From: Caenorhabditis elegans | Lineage: Eukaryota > Nematoda > Chromadorea > Rhabditida > Rhabditidae | Length of the DNA: 64,000 bases | Assembly: GCF_000002985.6 (NCBI RefSeq) | Contig: NC_003283.11 | Coordinates: forward strand, 16,741,501 to 16,805,500 | Direction: 5' to 3' | In this document: one piece after another, positions 47,879 to 60,312 of the stretch | Numbering within the stretch: the first letter of the stretch is position 1 | Layout of the letters: each line of letters begins with the position of its first letter | Position numbers and translations under genes: made by a program | The notes under the pieces: model-generated | What the model saw: only the letters and a program-made list of their open reading frames with translations | Databases searched by the model: none | What the model was told of the DNA's origin: nothing

Positions 47879-50800
47879 ATGCGTGGAAGTCGTAATTTAT
47901 TGGTATGTTCATATTTATTAAATATTAATCAAATTCGGGAACTTTCAGACTCAGCGACTGGCTTCTTCTCGAGCAACTGGTTCTTCGGGAGGTCTCAAGT
48001 TTGTCGGAGCCACTGTTGGAGCGGTAACTGCTGGTGCAGCAGGAGTTGCTGGATACGCTTCTTATGATAATGAGTTCAGAAAGAAGGTTTTAAAATTTAA
48101 AATTAAAAAAAAACAAAAAAAAAATCAAATTCCAGCTAGAAGGCGTGATTCCCGGTTCTCGAACTATTTTGAATTACACGATCGGAGAAGAAGAACCGCC
48201 GGCGCCTCGTCTTAAAGATCTTCGACCTCTGCAATATTCCGCAGATCCGAAAGTTCCACCAAAGCCATTTGAGCCGAAGCCCGTGAAAAAAGAGCTGATC
48301 GGAGTTAAGGAGAACCTGAAAGAGACTACTGAACCAAAGAAAATCGAGAAAAAGCCCGAAAATCCATACATCGGCGCGAAGACTCCACTGAATCCCCAGG
48401 AAAGGAACGAAAAGCTCACGGAATCCCTGAAAAACCACCTAACTCAAGCCGAAAAAGCCACGAAAGTTGCGACTAGCGCCAAATTGGAAACGATTCGAGC
48501 TATTGAGCATCACGTTCAGACAATTCGTGAGGCTATTGAAGCTGGAAAAGACGGAGATTGGGATTCAGTGACTGTTGCTCATCTGAAGGCAAAACGGCTC
48601 GCTGAAAAGGATGAAAAAGCCGAGAAATTGGCTAGAAATGCCGTCGCTGACCTTGTCACGGAGGCAAACCTCGGCGGTCAAGGTGAGACTACTCAGCTGA
48701 ATCCACTGGTTCCAATCTCAAAAGCAACTGCTGAAAAGCTCTCAAACGAGCTGGATGAGATGATTTCAAACGTGAAACATGTCGATTCGGAGCGTATTTT
48801 CGTGCATGACTACAGTGATCGTGTAGCGGAGAGCCGCAGGAAATTCCAAATGGAACTGAAAGCAGTTCATCCGAATTTGAATTATGAAGATGGAATGAAG
48901 ATCAAAAAAGCGGATTTGCACACGATTTTGGCTCATGCTCACTTGAGAATTGATCAGCTCAGCCAGAAATTGATTGATAGCAAGGCAAATATTCATTTTT
49001 TTGGCATAGTTGTAAAGAAAATTGCGTTTAAATCTCAATTTCTCCTCTAAAGTCGATTTTTCGAATTTTTCCTGTGAATTAATGCATTTTTTCCTGAAAA
49101 TTTTGAAAAAAGAACGAAAAAAAATTGAAAATTATGTGTGTCGATTTACGCAGCTCGTGTACTCCCCGAGGAGAAGTTTTATTACAGTTTTTCAGCTGAA
49201 ATGCTTGATTTTGGACTATTTTCACCTAAATTTAATAGCCAAATCGCAAATTTATCACATTTTACTATTCCACTAGAAAAAAGAAAAATTCCAGTTTTCA
49301 AATAGTTAAACCGCAAAATGTGGTTTTTATGTATCTCTAAAAAATAAAAAGCGATAGTTATGTGAAAATTGTCGGTTTGGCTTTTGAAAACAGGCAAGAA
49401 TGGTCTAAAATCGCGAATTTCAGCTGAAAACTTTAAAAAAAACTTCTCCACGGGGAGTACACGATTGGCGTAAATCTACACGAGACGCTGGAAGAGTTTT
49501 ACACGGTCATTCTGCAATTCTGGCATTTTTTCCGATTTTCCGGAAAATATAAAATTTTTTATAGAAAATTAACAATTAAATTCAATTTAAAAAAACATGA
49601 TTTTCTTAATTCAAAAATTAAAGCCTTTTTTTGAAAATCTGTTTTTTTCAGATTTCAATGAAAAATGTTAATTTTCCCGATTTTTCAACAAATTTCCTCA
49701 AAAAGAAACCAAATTTTAAATGTTTCAGCTCCGAATTCCCGTTTTTTATCGATTTTTTTCCAGCTAAACGAGGAAAAACGCATCCAATCGATCATTGCAA
49801 AGAAGAAGGAAGATCTTCTCGAAAAGCTTCGTCTCGAGACCAATGCCAAACAGGCCGCAGTGATCCCAGAGTTCGATAAGAAGAAGCTCGACGCGGAGCT
49901 CGCTCGTGCCACTGCTGAAATTCAGAAAAAATACGACGAAAAGCTGAAAGAAGTCGTTCGAACTCAGAAGCAGCTGTACGATATTGAGCACGCGAAGGAT
50001 GTAGATGAAGCTGTTCTGAAGGAGAGAAATGTATAAAATTAACGATTTTTCCGGATTTTATTTGTTTAAAAATTGAAAAAAATTTCAGCTCCACTCGTCG
50101 GCGGTCGGAAAAGCGTTGGCTCAGCTGGCTGGAATTGAAAAAGCGCTTTCTGGACATCTTCAAATGGATATTGAGAATAGAAAGTACTGGATTTAATGTC
50201 GATTTACGCGGGCTCTTGTACTACACGACGAGAATTTTAAAGTTTTTTTTCTGAAAATCTCAATTTTGGAGTACTTTTCCTGCTCTTTACCCTTTAAAAT
50301 GACCAAAATATCCTATTTTTGGCTGAAATTTTTGGTATTTGGCAATTTTTGCTTGATTTTAGCATTCCAAATAGTCAAAATATCGATTTTCATTTAAAAC
50401 TCGATGAATTATTGATATTTTGACTTTTTTTTTAGTTAAATTCAAGCGTAAACAGTCCAAAATCGACAATTTCAATCAAAATCCGCCAACTTGTGCGAAA
50501 ATGTTTTGAATCAAAATCTGAAAAAAATCCCACCATTTTTCCAGATCGAAACAAATGTGGCTAGCCACCCAAAATCTGAAGGGAACTGTAATTTTCGGAA
50601 ATCGAGCCAGCTGCTGCATGGAGGGAAGACGTGCTCCACTGGGAGATCAAATGAAGACACTTCTCTCGTGCTGTGGTGGTGGAAACTCTGATGAATTCGT
50701 GAAAACCATCAATACGGCAATGTCGAAAACCTCAAAAGTCCGCGGGGAGTACACGGAGCAGGATCTGAACACACGCTTCAACAAAGTCTGCCGAATCGGA

Positions 50801-51185
50801 CGTCGTGTTGCCTATGTCAATGAAGGTGGAGCTCTGGCTCATCTCTACTCGTGGCTCAAGTCTTCCCTGACTATTGAGCTCGTCCCGAAGAAGGGTGCTA
50901 ATGAGAGGTAGTAGTGTCTGAAATGATATCTATCTGTAAAAAAACTATAATTTCAGCCTGACCCCAGCTGTCGAGAACAACTTCACCTTGCTCACACGTG
51001 CCGAGCAACTCTGGAAGTCTGGCAAAAAGTCCGACGCGATTCGTGTTCTTCAGCTGACCGACGGGGCCACCCGTAGAGTTGCTGCCGATTTCATCGCTGA
51101 TGCTCGCCGCCAACACGAGGCACTTCTTCTTTCACGTCTTCTGCTCGCCCACGCGGCTCTCACCTCCATTCGTTCCACTTATTAA
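47879..51185 (+). CDS. immt-2: MICOS subunit Mic60/mitofilin
   Basis: Exons: 47879-47902, 47949-48086, 48136-48984, 49764-50030, 50089-50183, 50545-50907 and 50957-51185, giving 654 residues. Mic60 sits in the mitochondrial inner membrane and shapes crista junctions within MICOS. The N-terminus is Arg/Ser-rich without acidic residues (presequence). A Gly/Ala-rich membrane segment follows at about 24-44 (LKFVGATVGAVTAGAAGVAG), then a Pro/Lys-rich linker, a long coiled coil including LHTILAHAHLRIDQLSQKL, which closely matches the human LIAHAHRRIDQLNREL segment, and the C-terminal mitofilin signature (LNTRFNKVCRIGRRVAYVNE). An acceptor at 47,851-47,860 precedes the ATG by 18 bases. The exon 3 donor looks like a rare GC site. 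AATAAA lies at 51,254-51,259. Symbol chosen because the second worm paralogue, immt-1, is on X as I recall. Confidence 0.88.
48985..49763 (+). other. immt-2: immt-2 intron 3 with an inverted-repeat element
   Basis: Within it, 49,137-49,484 is bounded by GTGTCGATTTACGCAGCTCG, TGTACTCCCCGAGGAGAAG and their inverted counterparts CTTCTCCACGGGGAGTACA, CGTAAATCTACACGAGAC. A one-arm relative (TCGATTTACGCGGGCTCTTG) lies in a later intron at about 50,201 and another near 51,948-51,985 in pus-1. Confidence 0.65.
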
Positions 51186-51342
51186 TAATTATTGAATATG
51201 CCAAGTAGTACGTCGTCTGTTGTCTGTCTGAGAATTATGTGTTCTCTCAAAATAATAAAATTATTATTATTTTTTACTTTTAAACAATTTATCAATCAAC
51301 AAAAACAACAAATTTTACAGCAGTTAAATCAAAAATTATAAA

Positions 51343-53488
51343 TTATCCAGACGACGTCGCTGCTACTGGCTCAGGAGTGACTTCTGCTGGAGCCTCGGCT
51401 TCCTTCGGAGCATCTTGAGCCTCTGGAGCAACACCATCCTGCTCCTTGGCCGCCTTGCTCGCACAAGCCGCCGCCATCGTCACAAAAGTCTTCTTCTCGG
51501 GCTCCTCAGCTTCCGCATTAGCCGTGAAGTCGTGATGAACAAGATCCGCAAGCCATTTGAGCATTCCCTGAGTGAGCAGCTCCGTCTCGATCATATCCTT
51601 GGTGATGAGCTCGAACTTGGTCCGCTCGATTTCTTTTTCGATGATCTCTCCCCAATCGGTCAGTGGTTCGTGGGATTTTGAATTCTTTCGATCGTAGGAA
51701 TCGTAATGAGTCCGCTCGAGGAGGAGACCCAGTCCTGGAGCCATTGGGATATCCATCTGAAATTTTTTATTTTTTTAAGTTTAAAAGTTTTCGGCTAAAA
51801 TGCTAGATTTTTGCACTTTTTAATCTCTTTTTCATTTGGATTTCGTTAGAAATTAATTATTTTCGTCTAAAAAAGGTGTTAAACTCGTGAAAAAGCGGCA
51901 AAATTGCGCGAAAACTGTTAAATTTTGCGGAAAATAATTCGAAATTGTCCACGAGGAGTACACGCTTGCGTAAATCTACACAATTCTTAAAGGGACATGT
52001 ACCTCGTGCGCGTGATCTCGCAACGATGCGCGTTTGCCGCTTCAAAATAGGGTTTTTAAAATATTTTTTGGTGAAAAAGATTTAAAAAAACACAAATAAT
52101 GTTATATTTTCACACTTTCGACGCGAAAATATCGAAAAAATGTTTAAAAATTGTGTTTTTTCGACTGTTTGAAGTTGAAAAAACACCGAAAAAACAGGAA
52201 AAAAACACGAACTCGCTGTCCCTCGAATGATCTTTGAATCGACGACTTTAAATGCAGTTCCCGAATGACTGTAATCACCATTCCGACCATTTTTCGAATC
52301 TGATGAAGTACAAATGATTGTCCTTTAATCACAATTTGCACGAATTCCACGTCTTCTTTACGAAAATCGTCACGAAAAAGGAATGGTTCTTTGCATTCGA
52401 ATGAGATAATGTATCGATTGGAGCTCATATCATCGTAGGCTCTTTTAGCGGTATAATTGAAGAAATTGTGGGTTCCGAGGTAGATTGAGAGAATACTGTT
52501 CACCTCTGCCAAGGTTTCCGGGGAAAGTCGGAAAGAGGAGTTGGTGAGCTGGAAAATCAAGAATTTTTAGAGATTCTCACGGAATATCAGCGGGAAATTC
52601 GATTTTTCGATCAATTTTTGCCCGAAAATACAGGTTTCCAGTCTTTTTTCGCCTGAAAACTTGATTTTTCAGTCTATTTCCGCAGAAAATTCACATTTTC
52701 AGCGTGAAACTAAAATTTTCGGTCAAACTTTGCCGGGAAATTCAATTTTTCAGCTAATTTTCGGCGAAAAATCCAAATTTAGCCTCTTCTATACCTCCGT
52801 AGGCTTTGCAAACACAAAAGATGGACACGTGTAGCTATAGGTTCGATGATCACACTGCTTCTGTGGATGGAAGAAATTCGTGGTCCGACGCATTCCAAAA
52901 ACACGAATATCGGCTGGAAGAATGTTGTTAAGAATTCCAGCTCCCTCAGCTTGATACTTGGCGTCATCTCTGGGTAGTTGCATTCCGCACATCTGGAAAA
53001 ATGATATAAAATTCGCTATTTTTTCCTTTTTTCAATGAAGTTTTTCGGCTTTTCAGTGAAAAAAACACTGATAACAGCAGCAAATTAGTAAACTCCAACC
53101 TGTCTAGCAGCTGATACTGCCCTATCAGTTCTCGCCGCTCTTTGAAAAAAGAAATCAAATGGTTTTTCTTTTTGAGCGGTCGTGATCCAACCGGCCGTCT
53201 CCATTGCCTCAAGAAGCTTTGATTCAATTGTGGGCAGGTCTTTTTGAAGCTAAAAATTAATTAAAATTTATCAATTTTGACCTTTTTTTTATCTTATCAG
53301 ACCTGCATGCCGTAGTATTTTTTGCCTTGATAGCCTAAAAGCATCGCATATTTTGCCTGCTTTACTCTTGGCTTTTTAGGTTCCTTGTGCACACCACCCG
53401 ATTGAACATGGTTGAGCTTGTCGACGGTTTGCTCCTCAACGGTTTTTGTCATGATTCGGGTGAGCCTTTGGAGCAGTTGTTTGAGCAT
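51343..53488 (-). CDS. pus-1: tRNA pseudouridine synthase (PUS1/TruA family)
   Basis: Exons on the - strand: 53488-53303, 53249-53100, 52992-52795, 52548-52213 and 51756-51343, all phase 0, giving 427 residues. The TruA fold is clear: KYAMLLGYQGKKYYGMQ, the catalytic Asp104 in RAARTDRAVSA, FVLHQIRKMVGMVITVIRE, and MDIPMAPGLGLLLERTHYDSY. The enzyme isomerises uridines in tRNA, with nuclear and mitochondrial roles in PUS1 orthologues. The N-terminal LKQLLQRLTRI is a plausible mitochondrial presequence, and a second start at MTKTVEEQ would remove it. The start at 53,488 follows an acceptor (TTCTTTCAG, AG at 53,509-53,508) by 19 bases. The C-terminal 60 residues are Ala/Glu/Pro-rich. The exon 4 donor (GTTCGT) is weak but gives the family-like join EGQR-MDIPMAPGLG. 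It converges on immt-2 with only 157 bases between stops. Confidence 0.88.
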
Positions 53489-53832
53489 AAAATAGGGCGA
53501 ATGCCGGCTGAAAGAATTAAATTTTTGATTTTAACAAAAGAAAATAGCGAAAAAGATCACAAAGTATCAAAATAAGACGAGAAACTTAAAAAGAAAAAAC
53601 GCAAATATTAAATACAAAAATCGAAGGCAAAGTCACGCCATGGGTGCCTGCTGGCGCACTTCGTGCCAGTGTCATTGGCGCGTTTCTCGTGCCCGCGAAA
53701 AAAATTTAAAAACAAATTTGTTTTGCCATTTTTTGCCTAAAAACACTCGCGTTTTTTGATTTTTGACCTCAAAAATGTGAAATTTTAATTTCATAACACG
53801 AATTTTATCAATTTATCTCGTCTATTACAGAG
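53489..53832. promoter_or_regulatory. bidirectional promoter region of pus-1 and ctps-1
   Basis: 344 bases separate the divergent start codons. Both sides end in acceptor-like sites (pus-1 at 53,509-53,508, ctps-1 at 53,829-53,830). A G+C-rich core at about 53,632-53,700 holds palindromic words such as TGGCGCACTTCGTGCCA. No conserved core promoter element recognised. Confidence 0.5.
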
Positions 53833-56800
53833 ATGCCGGGCGAAAAACGCGTAAAATACATTCTGGTGACCGGCGGAGTCATTTCTGGCGTCGGAAAAGG
53901 CATCATTTCGTCGAGTTTGGGCGTTTTGCTCAAAAATAATGGATACAAGGTAATTGCGATCGACATATGTGGCATATTCCTTGAAGGATCAGAAACGGAG
54001 CAAACTGATAAGCGAATTCGCTAGCGAACACTATTTTTTATCAGAAAATTTGAAATTAGTGCTTAAATGATAGAAAATGGACCGTAATGACAGAATATGA
54101 CTGTTAAAATATGTATAAATTTGCTATGATTTCGCAAATATTCGAGAAAAAGGAGTTATTTTTCGAATTCCCGGACAAGTACGTTGTCTCGGTATATTTA
54201 TTGGGTTTTTTTTCCGTTTTTCTCCCTAATATTTGATTTTAAACACCGTGTTTCAACTTTTCAGACAGTTTTCCGCAAAAAAATCGTATATTTATGTGAA
54301 ATTATCGATTTTTAGCCCAATTTTGATGTTTTACCGGGTTTCTCTCGCGTTAATCCGAAAGAAATTCGCAAAAACTTCAAAATTGACCTGAAGTCGATAA
54401 TTTCACATAAATTTATCTTTTTTGTGGAAAAATAGTGTTTTTGATCAAATATCGAAGAAAATATCCAAAAATACAGCCAAATAACGCATTTGCTCTGAAT
54501 TTCAATAATTTTTTACAGTTATATTCGGTTCATTTTCCATCGTTTAACACAAAAACCCGCCGCATTTTCCAGGTTTCTGCGATCAAAATCGACCCGTACC
54601 TTAATGAAGACGCCGGAACCTTCTCCCCGTATGAGCACGGAGAGGTTTTTGTTCTCGATGATGGAGGAGAAGTTGACTTGGATTTGGGTAACTATGAACG
54701 ATTTCTCGACATTCGTCTGACTCGTGATAACAATATTACGACGGGAAAAATGTTCAAACACGTGATGGAACGCGAGAGAAGAGGCGATTATTGTGGAAAA
54801 ACTGTTCAAATGATCCCTCATTTGACCGATGCTATTGTGGATTGGATTGAACGAGTTGCGCGGATCCCTGTTGATGGAACCAGTGAGCAACCCGACGTTT
54901 GTATCATTGAACTCGGTGGAACTATTGGGGATATAGAAGGAATGACATATCTCTCGGCATTCGAACGATTCCAACGTCCAACTCTTAAGAATGACTTGAT
55001 GAATGTTCATGTTTCGCTGATATTACATCCAAACGCCACCGGTGAACCGAAAACCAAGCCAATGCAGAACTCTGTCCGCCATTTGCGGGCCGCCGGTCTT
55101 GTGCCGGATCTTCTGATTTGCCGTTCGACTGAGAAGCTTGATCCTCACCTCAGAGAGAAGATTGCCGGGTTTGGAATGATGGATTTGGAGCAGGTGGTTG
55201 GTGTTCATGATGTGTCGAATATATACAAGGTTCCACTGCTTCTCCAGCAGCAGGGAGTGTTGGAAGCGATTACTCAGCGTCTCAGATTATCGGAAATCTC
55301 TGAGAATATTAGAAAAGATTTGAAATTCAACATGAATCACTGGACTAATCTATCGGAGCTCTGTGATACTTTCCAGCAGGTTGTGAATATTGCACTCGTC
55401 GGAAAATACGTGAAAATCGCCGATGCCTATGCTTCAGTCAATAAAGCTTTGTCTCATGCTGCTATTCACGCCAAACGGAAGCTCAAGATAACCTACGTCG
55501 ACTCGGAGCTTTTGGAGAATAAGCCAGGAATGGAAGAACAGTCGAGAGCCGCTTGGGATAGTGTGAAGGCTGCTGAGTATGTGGAAAGAAGGAAAAAAAT
55601 GCTAAAATTTCTCGGAAAACGGCGTATTTCTAGCTGAAATCACGATTTTTTCCAATTTTTCTAGTCAAATTGGACTGAAATTGGCAAAAAAAAGCTAAAT
55701 TTTTTGTTAGAATATGGAATTTTTTCCGATTTTTCATGTTGGAGAGACCGAAAATTGGTCTCAACAGGTAAAAATTCGGCGAAGATGCTCAAAAAATGCA
55801 TTTTTGAGCCATTTTTCACATTTTTAAACTGAAATTAAAGATATTTTCTAACCAATCAAATGTTTTACTGTATTTTGACACTTTTTGACACTAAAGGATT
55901 ATTCGAAAATTGTCGTCGAAAAATAGGAAATTAAGCCAAAATCTGCGACTTTACGGGTTTTTCATGTTAGAGTGACTCAAAAATGGCCAAATATCAATGA
56001 GACTTCTTAAAAATTACTCATTTCCCGAAAAAATGAATATTTCTAGCTAAACTCTCAATTTTTTCCAAATTTTCCATGTCTCAGCGGCGGGAAATTCGAT
56101 TTTTAAATTTTCATAGATTCTACTGTGTCAAAATAGCATGAAAATTCCCGAATTTCGACGAAAAAGGGGAAACTTCTTTTTTTGACACTCAAAATTTCCG
56201 TTTTTTCGTCGAAATTTGGGAATTTTCATATTATTTTGATCCCGTGAAAGCGATGAAAGTTTGAAAAAATCGTATTTCCCGCCGCTGAGACATGGAAAAA
56301 TTGGGAAAAAATTGAGAGTTTAGCTAGAAATATTCATTTTTTCGGGAAATGAGTAATTTTTAAGAAGTCTCATTGATATTTGGCCATTTTTAAGCCGCTC
56401 TAACATGAAAATTCACAGATTTTTACTTAATTTCCCATTTTTCGACGACAATTTTTGATTATTCTTTTGAAGTTCGGGATTTTATGCCATTTTTAGTGTA
56501 TTAAACCGAAAAATATCAAAAATTTCAAATTTTCAGCGGCGTAATTGTGCCCGGAGGATTCGATAAACGTGGTGTAGAAGGAATGATCAATGCAGCAGAA
56601 TACTGTAGAAAAAACGATGTTCCATATCTTGGAGTTTGTCTGGGAATGCAAGTGGCGGCTATCGAATTCGCTAGAAATGTTCTGAGCATCGACGGAGCCA
56701 ATTCGACGGAATTTAACTCGAAATTGCACGAAAATCAGCAGATTGGTAGGCTCTGAAGATAATTAATTCATTAATTAAATTGATTTTTTTTCAGTGATCG

Positions 56801-59800
56801 ATATGCCAGAACATAATGTTGAAGAGAAGGGATTGGGTGGAACTATGCGTCTTGGAAGACGTTCTACAGTATTCCTTACCGACGAATGCATTCTTCGTAC
56901 GTTTTCCAGGAGATTGGAGTTGTTTTTCAGCTTTTTCAGATAATTTTACCTATGAAAACTGCAATTTTTGGCGTTTTTATCATAGAAAACCGCAAAATTT
57001 GAAGGCTTCAAACAGGAAAACCCTGATTTTTCAGGTTTTTGTGCTGGTTTTTCTCGTAAAAATGTGGATTTTTACCTGTATTTTACACAGACAATTAGAA
57101 TTTTCCATGAATTTAGCAAATTAATTACAAAAAGTGGAGTAGCGAGACTCAAAATGGCCACAAAATACATAATTTCATAGTAAAAATCTGGAAAAACGCT
57201 AAAATTAGCGAAAAGTTCCAATTTTGCAAGGTCTCCTTGTCGTTGCTGCCGGAAATAGATTTTTATTCAATTATCGCAATTTATTGTGTATTTTGTTCGT
57301 TTATCCTTCGTTTTTCCTTTTATCGACTGAAAATGTACCCTAATAAATGAAAAAAACACTGGAAAACCCCACCAAAATGATCCAAAAAAAGCGAAAATTG
57401 AATAAAAACCTATTTCCGACAGCTACAACAAGGTGAAGCTTGCGATATGAGAGTTTTTGGTGAATTTTGCGTTGTTGAGATTTTTAAAAGCTGTTTTACT
57501 ATAAAATTCGGAATTTTGTGGCCATTTTCACGTTCGCTACCTCCCTTTTAACATATTTGTAATTTTTGGCAGAAAAACACGGGAATTCGTCCAGAAAATC
57601 GAATTTTCTGTGTTAAAAACCGACGAATATGCATTTTTACACTGAAAACAGCACAAAAAGCTGGGAAATGCTTAGAAAATTGGCATTAAAGGTGAAAAAG
57701 CCCTAGAATTGCTTTAAAACACCGAATTTCGCAATTTTCTCGGCTAAAACGGACAGAAATTGAAATTTTTAATGGAATAATACGTCAAAAAGCTGAAAAT
57801 TTCAGAAAAATGCGTCGAAATTCGCATAAGAACTGAAGAACGTCCTCTAAATAAAACTCTGGTTATAGTTTCGTTAAAACGCCGAGTTTCGCAATTTTCT
57901 GTGCTAAAAACGAACAGAAATTGCAATTTTTGTCGAAAAAATATCTGAAAGAGCCTAAAAAATAGGAAAAAGCGGTTTTTTTTCTCGAAAATTTGACTCA
58001 AAATTTGCAAAAATCTGAATTTTTCAATTTGTTGCGGTTTTAGCAACTTTTTGTGACAAAAAATTTATTTTTTAGACTGAATTTGGTATTTTTAGGCCTA
58101 TTTTCAAACAAAAAAAAAGAAGTTTAAAATATCAGAAATTCGGATTGAAAAAGTTTTTACTTTTTAAGCCTATTTTCGGAAAATAAGCTTTAAAGTAATA
58201 ATTTCAGCTGAAAAAATGACTTTTTAGGTGCAAAACATGGAAAAAAACGTTAAATTTTGCGATTTTCTAGGCTAAAACGCACAGAAATTGCCATTTTCAT
58301 CAGAAAAAGCTGAAAAAAAACCCGCCTAAAATCAGAATTAAAAAAAAAATTTCTCATTCCAGACCGTCTCTACGGAACTCACACAGTGGAAGAACGTCAC
58401 CGTCACCGTTACGAAGTGAATCCCCACGTTGTTCCACAAATGGCTCGGAAGGGATTCTTGTTCGTCGGAATGGGTGTAGATGAACAGAATACTGATATTT
58501 GGGATGTTAAGAAGCGAACCGACAGCTCGGCGGAGCTTATGCAGATGGCTGATCAGACTGAAATTGATTTGTTGCACAAAATTGATGATTTGTGTCAGAG
58601 AGGAGGCGATGGGGTTACTCGGCCAGCTGTTCGTATGGAAATGTTCGAGATGAAGGGTAAATATAAGGACGAAAATTCAATTTTTAAGCCCTGGCAGACA
58701 GATTCTCATACAGAAACCTTCAAATTTTAAGAAAAAAAAGGCTAAAATCTTAGATTTTGCCATTAAAAATGTTTCAAAAATGTTTTATGGCGGTTAAAAA
58801 TTATGAAAAAATGCCCAGCTTGTAGCTAATTAAGCGGCCGAAAAATTGATTTTTAATTGCTTATTAGTTCACATTTTTCGTTATTCCAGGTGCATTTTGC
58901 CTACCTATAGACCTTAAATATACCTAAATCAACGAAAAAACGTGCTATTAATGACAGAAATAAGACAAGATTCAATTAAAAATCAATTTTAATTAGTTCG
59001 AAAGTTTGAACCGTAATAAAAAAGTTTTGAAACATTTTTAAAATATCTCAATTCAAAATGTGTTTATTTTAGCATATTTCGAGTTTACACAAGCTATTTC
59101 ATGAGATCAATCGATATTCTTCTCGCTTTAGTTGCTCCAAATCGATAATTACCTCTGGAAATTGCGTCCTGGCAATTTTCAGAGAGAGCGAACGCGCTCC
59201 ATTGCGAACCATTTGATTTTGAAATTGATGACTCTCTCTCTGCAAGTGGTTACGCAATTTTCTTTGCTAACAGTTAATTTTTTTCTCAAAATCTGCTGGT
59301 TTGGCCCTGTCACTCTTAATTTAGGCCGTTTTCTCTTAGTCGTATTTTTCTACTTTTTTAAAAATTCTTACCAAGGGTGTAATTGGAGAAAATCGAGAAA
59401 TTTCGATTTTTTAATCAAATTTTTTTTGTGGAGAAAAACATAAAAAGGCATATTATTTTCTTATAAAATGTGGGAAAACACCCCAAATTTTCAGCTATTT
59501 TCCGAGAAATCGACTTTGTTTTCGAAAAATCAAAAAAAAAAAAAAAAAAATTTCATTTTTTTGATAATTTTTATTCAAGTTGACGAGTAAAAACTATAAG
59601 GAAATCGATATTTTTCTTCAAAAATGTGGGAAAAATAGCCCAAATTTTAAGCCATTTTCCGGACAAATCTACAATTTTTTTTTTGAAATTTCAGAAAAAT
59701 TTTAACAAGACTGTCAAAAAAAAATTCGGCTAAAAAAAAGAAACTGTTGGTTTTTTATCGTCATACCAACTAAAATATAACATTTTTGAAGAAAAAAAAA

Positions 59801-60312
59801 GAAGTTTTTTGGTCCGAAAAACCTAACAAAAATTCCATTTTTGGAAGTTATTTTCCTAAAAATCTAAATTTTTCTGGTGAAAATCGATGAACAAACTTTA
59901 AAAAAAAATCAAATTTTGTTTATGCTGATAAACATTATTTTATTCATTTTTGAGAAGATTTTTCAAAAAGTCGAAATTAAAAAAAACCGGCACCCCTTGA
60001 AGCTTATCTCCAATTCCAGACCACCCATACTTTGTCGGAGCCCAATTCCATCCCGAATACCTTTCCCATCCACTCACTCCATCTCCACCATTCTTCGGTC
60101 TTCTGCTTGCCGCAACTCGTCAACTTAATTCATATTTCTCTGGGTCAAGAAGTCCGGCTCTTCAAGTTGTAAATGAAGAGGAGCATCTTCATCATACAAA
60201 AGAGAATGACTCGGAGGAGAAGCGTGAAGATGTTGTTGGAGCAATGTTGGGGAAACTGAAACTCGAGGGAAATGCTGTGCCAGGAACTCAGAGATTGGCT
60301 TCTTTCCATTAA
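53833..60312 (+). CDS. ctps-1: CTP synthase
   Basis: Exons: 53833-53949, 54573-55576, 56537-56745, 56795-56896, 58363-58656 and 60020-60312, giving 672 residues. It makes CTP from UTP, ATP and glutamine in the cytosol. The synthetase domain starts [20 protein letters not shown] (nucleotide-binding loop) and continues [21 protein letters not shown] and GGTIGDIE. The class I glutamine amidotransferase domain follows with GVIVPGGF, nucleophile Cys408 in GVCLGMQ, and His586/Glu588 in FHPEY. Compared with human CTPS1 (591 residues) the worm protein carries an extra block of roughly 48 residues at about 518-565, inside the amidotransferase domain. The donor GA|GTATGT at 55,577 gives [11 protein letters not shown], matching the family; reading on into the intron is an artefact. 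The start follows acceptor ATTACAG by 2 bases, suggesting SL trans-splicing. Confidence 0.93.
55898..56465. repeat. long inverted repeat in ctps-1 intron 2
   Basis: Two arms of about 265 bases mirror each other around a loop near 56,167-56,200. Left-arm words ATTGTCGTCGAAAAAT, CATGTTAGAG, ATGGCCAAATATCAATGAGA, CTTCTTAAAAATTACTCATT, GAATATTTCTAGCTAAACTC and ATGTCTCAGCGGCGGGAAAT all recur as complements in reverse order. The pre-mRNA would fold into a long hairpin. Confidence 0.88.
56897..60019 (+). other. ctps-1: ctps-1 introns 4 and 5 (around the 58,363 exon), nothing else seen
   Basis: Introns 56,897-58,362 and 58,657-60,019 are long for worm housekeeping genes and made of AT-rich sequence with many near-copies of GAAAATTTC, CTAAAA and TTTTCGGC. 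No nested gene recognised. A poly-A run lies at about 59,532-59,550. Confidence 0.5.

Noticed and set aside
48985..49050. Continuation of immt-2 exon 3 to a stop at 49,050
   Set aside because: The conserved C-terminal mitofilin domain lies in later exons in frame, so this is intron read-through.
54435..54572. An N-terminal extension of the large ctps-1 exon
   Set aside because: It is open only because the intron happens to lack a stop. Splicing 53,949 to 54,573 restores the conserved [14 protein letters not shown] sequence of CTP synthase.
55577..55637. Continuation of ctps-1 to a stop at 55,637
   Set aside because: Retained intron. The GTATGT donor at 55,577 and the exon at 56,537 restore the amidotransferase start GVIVPGGF.
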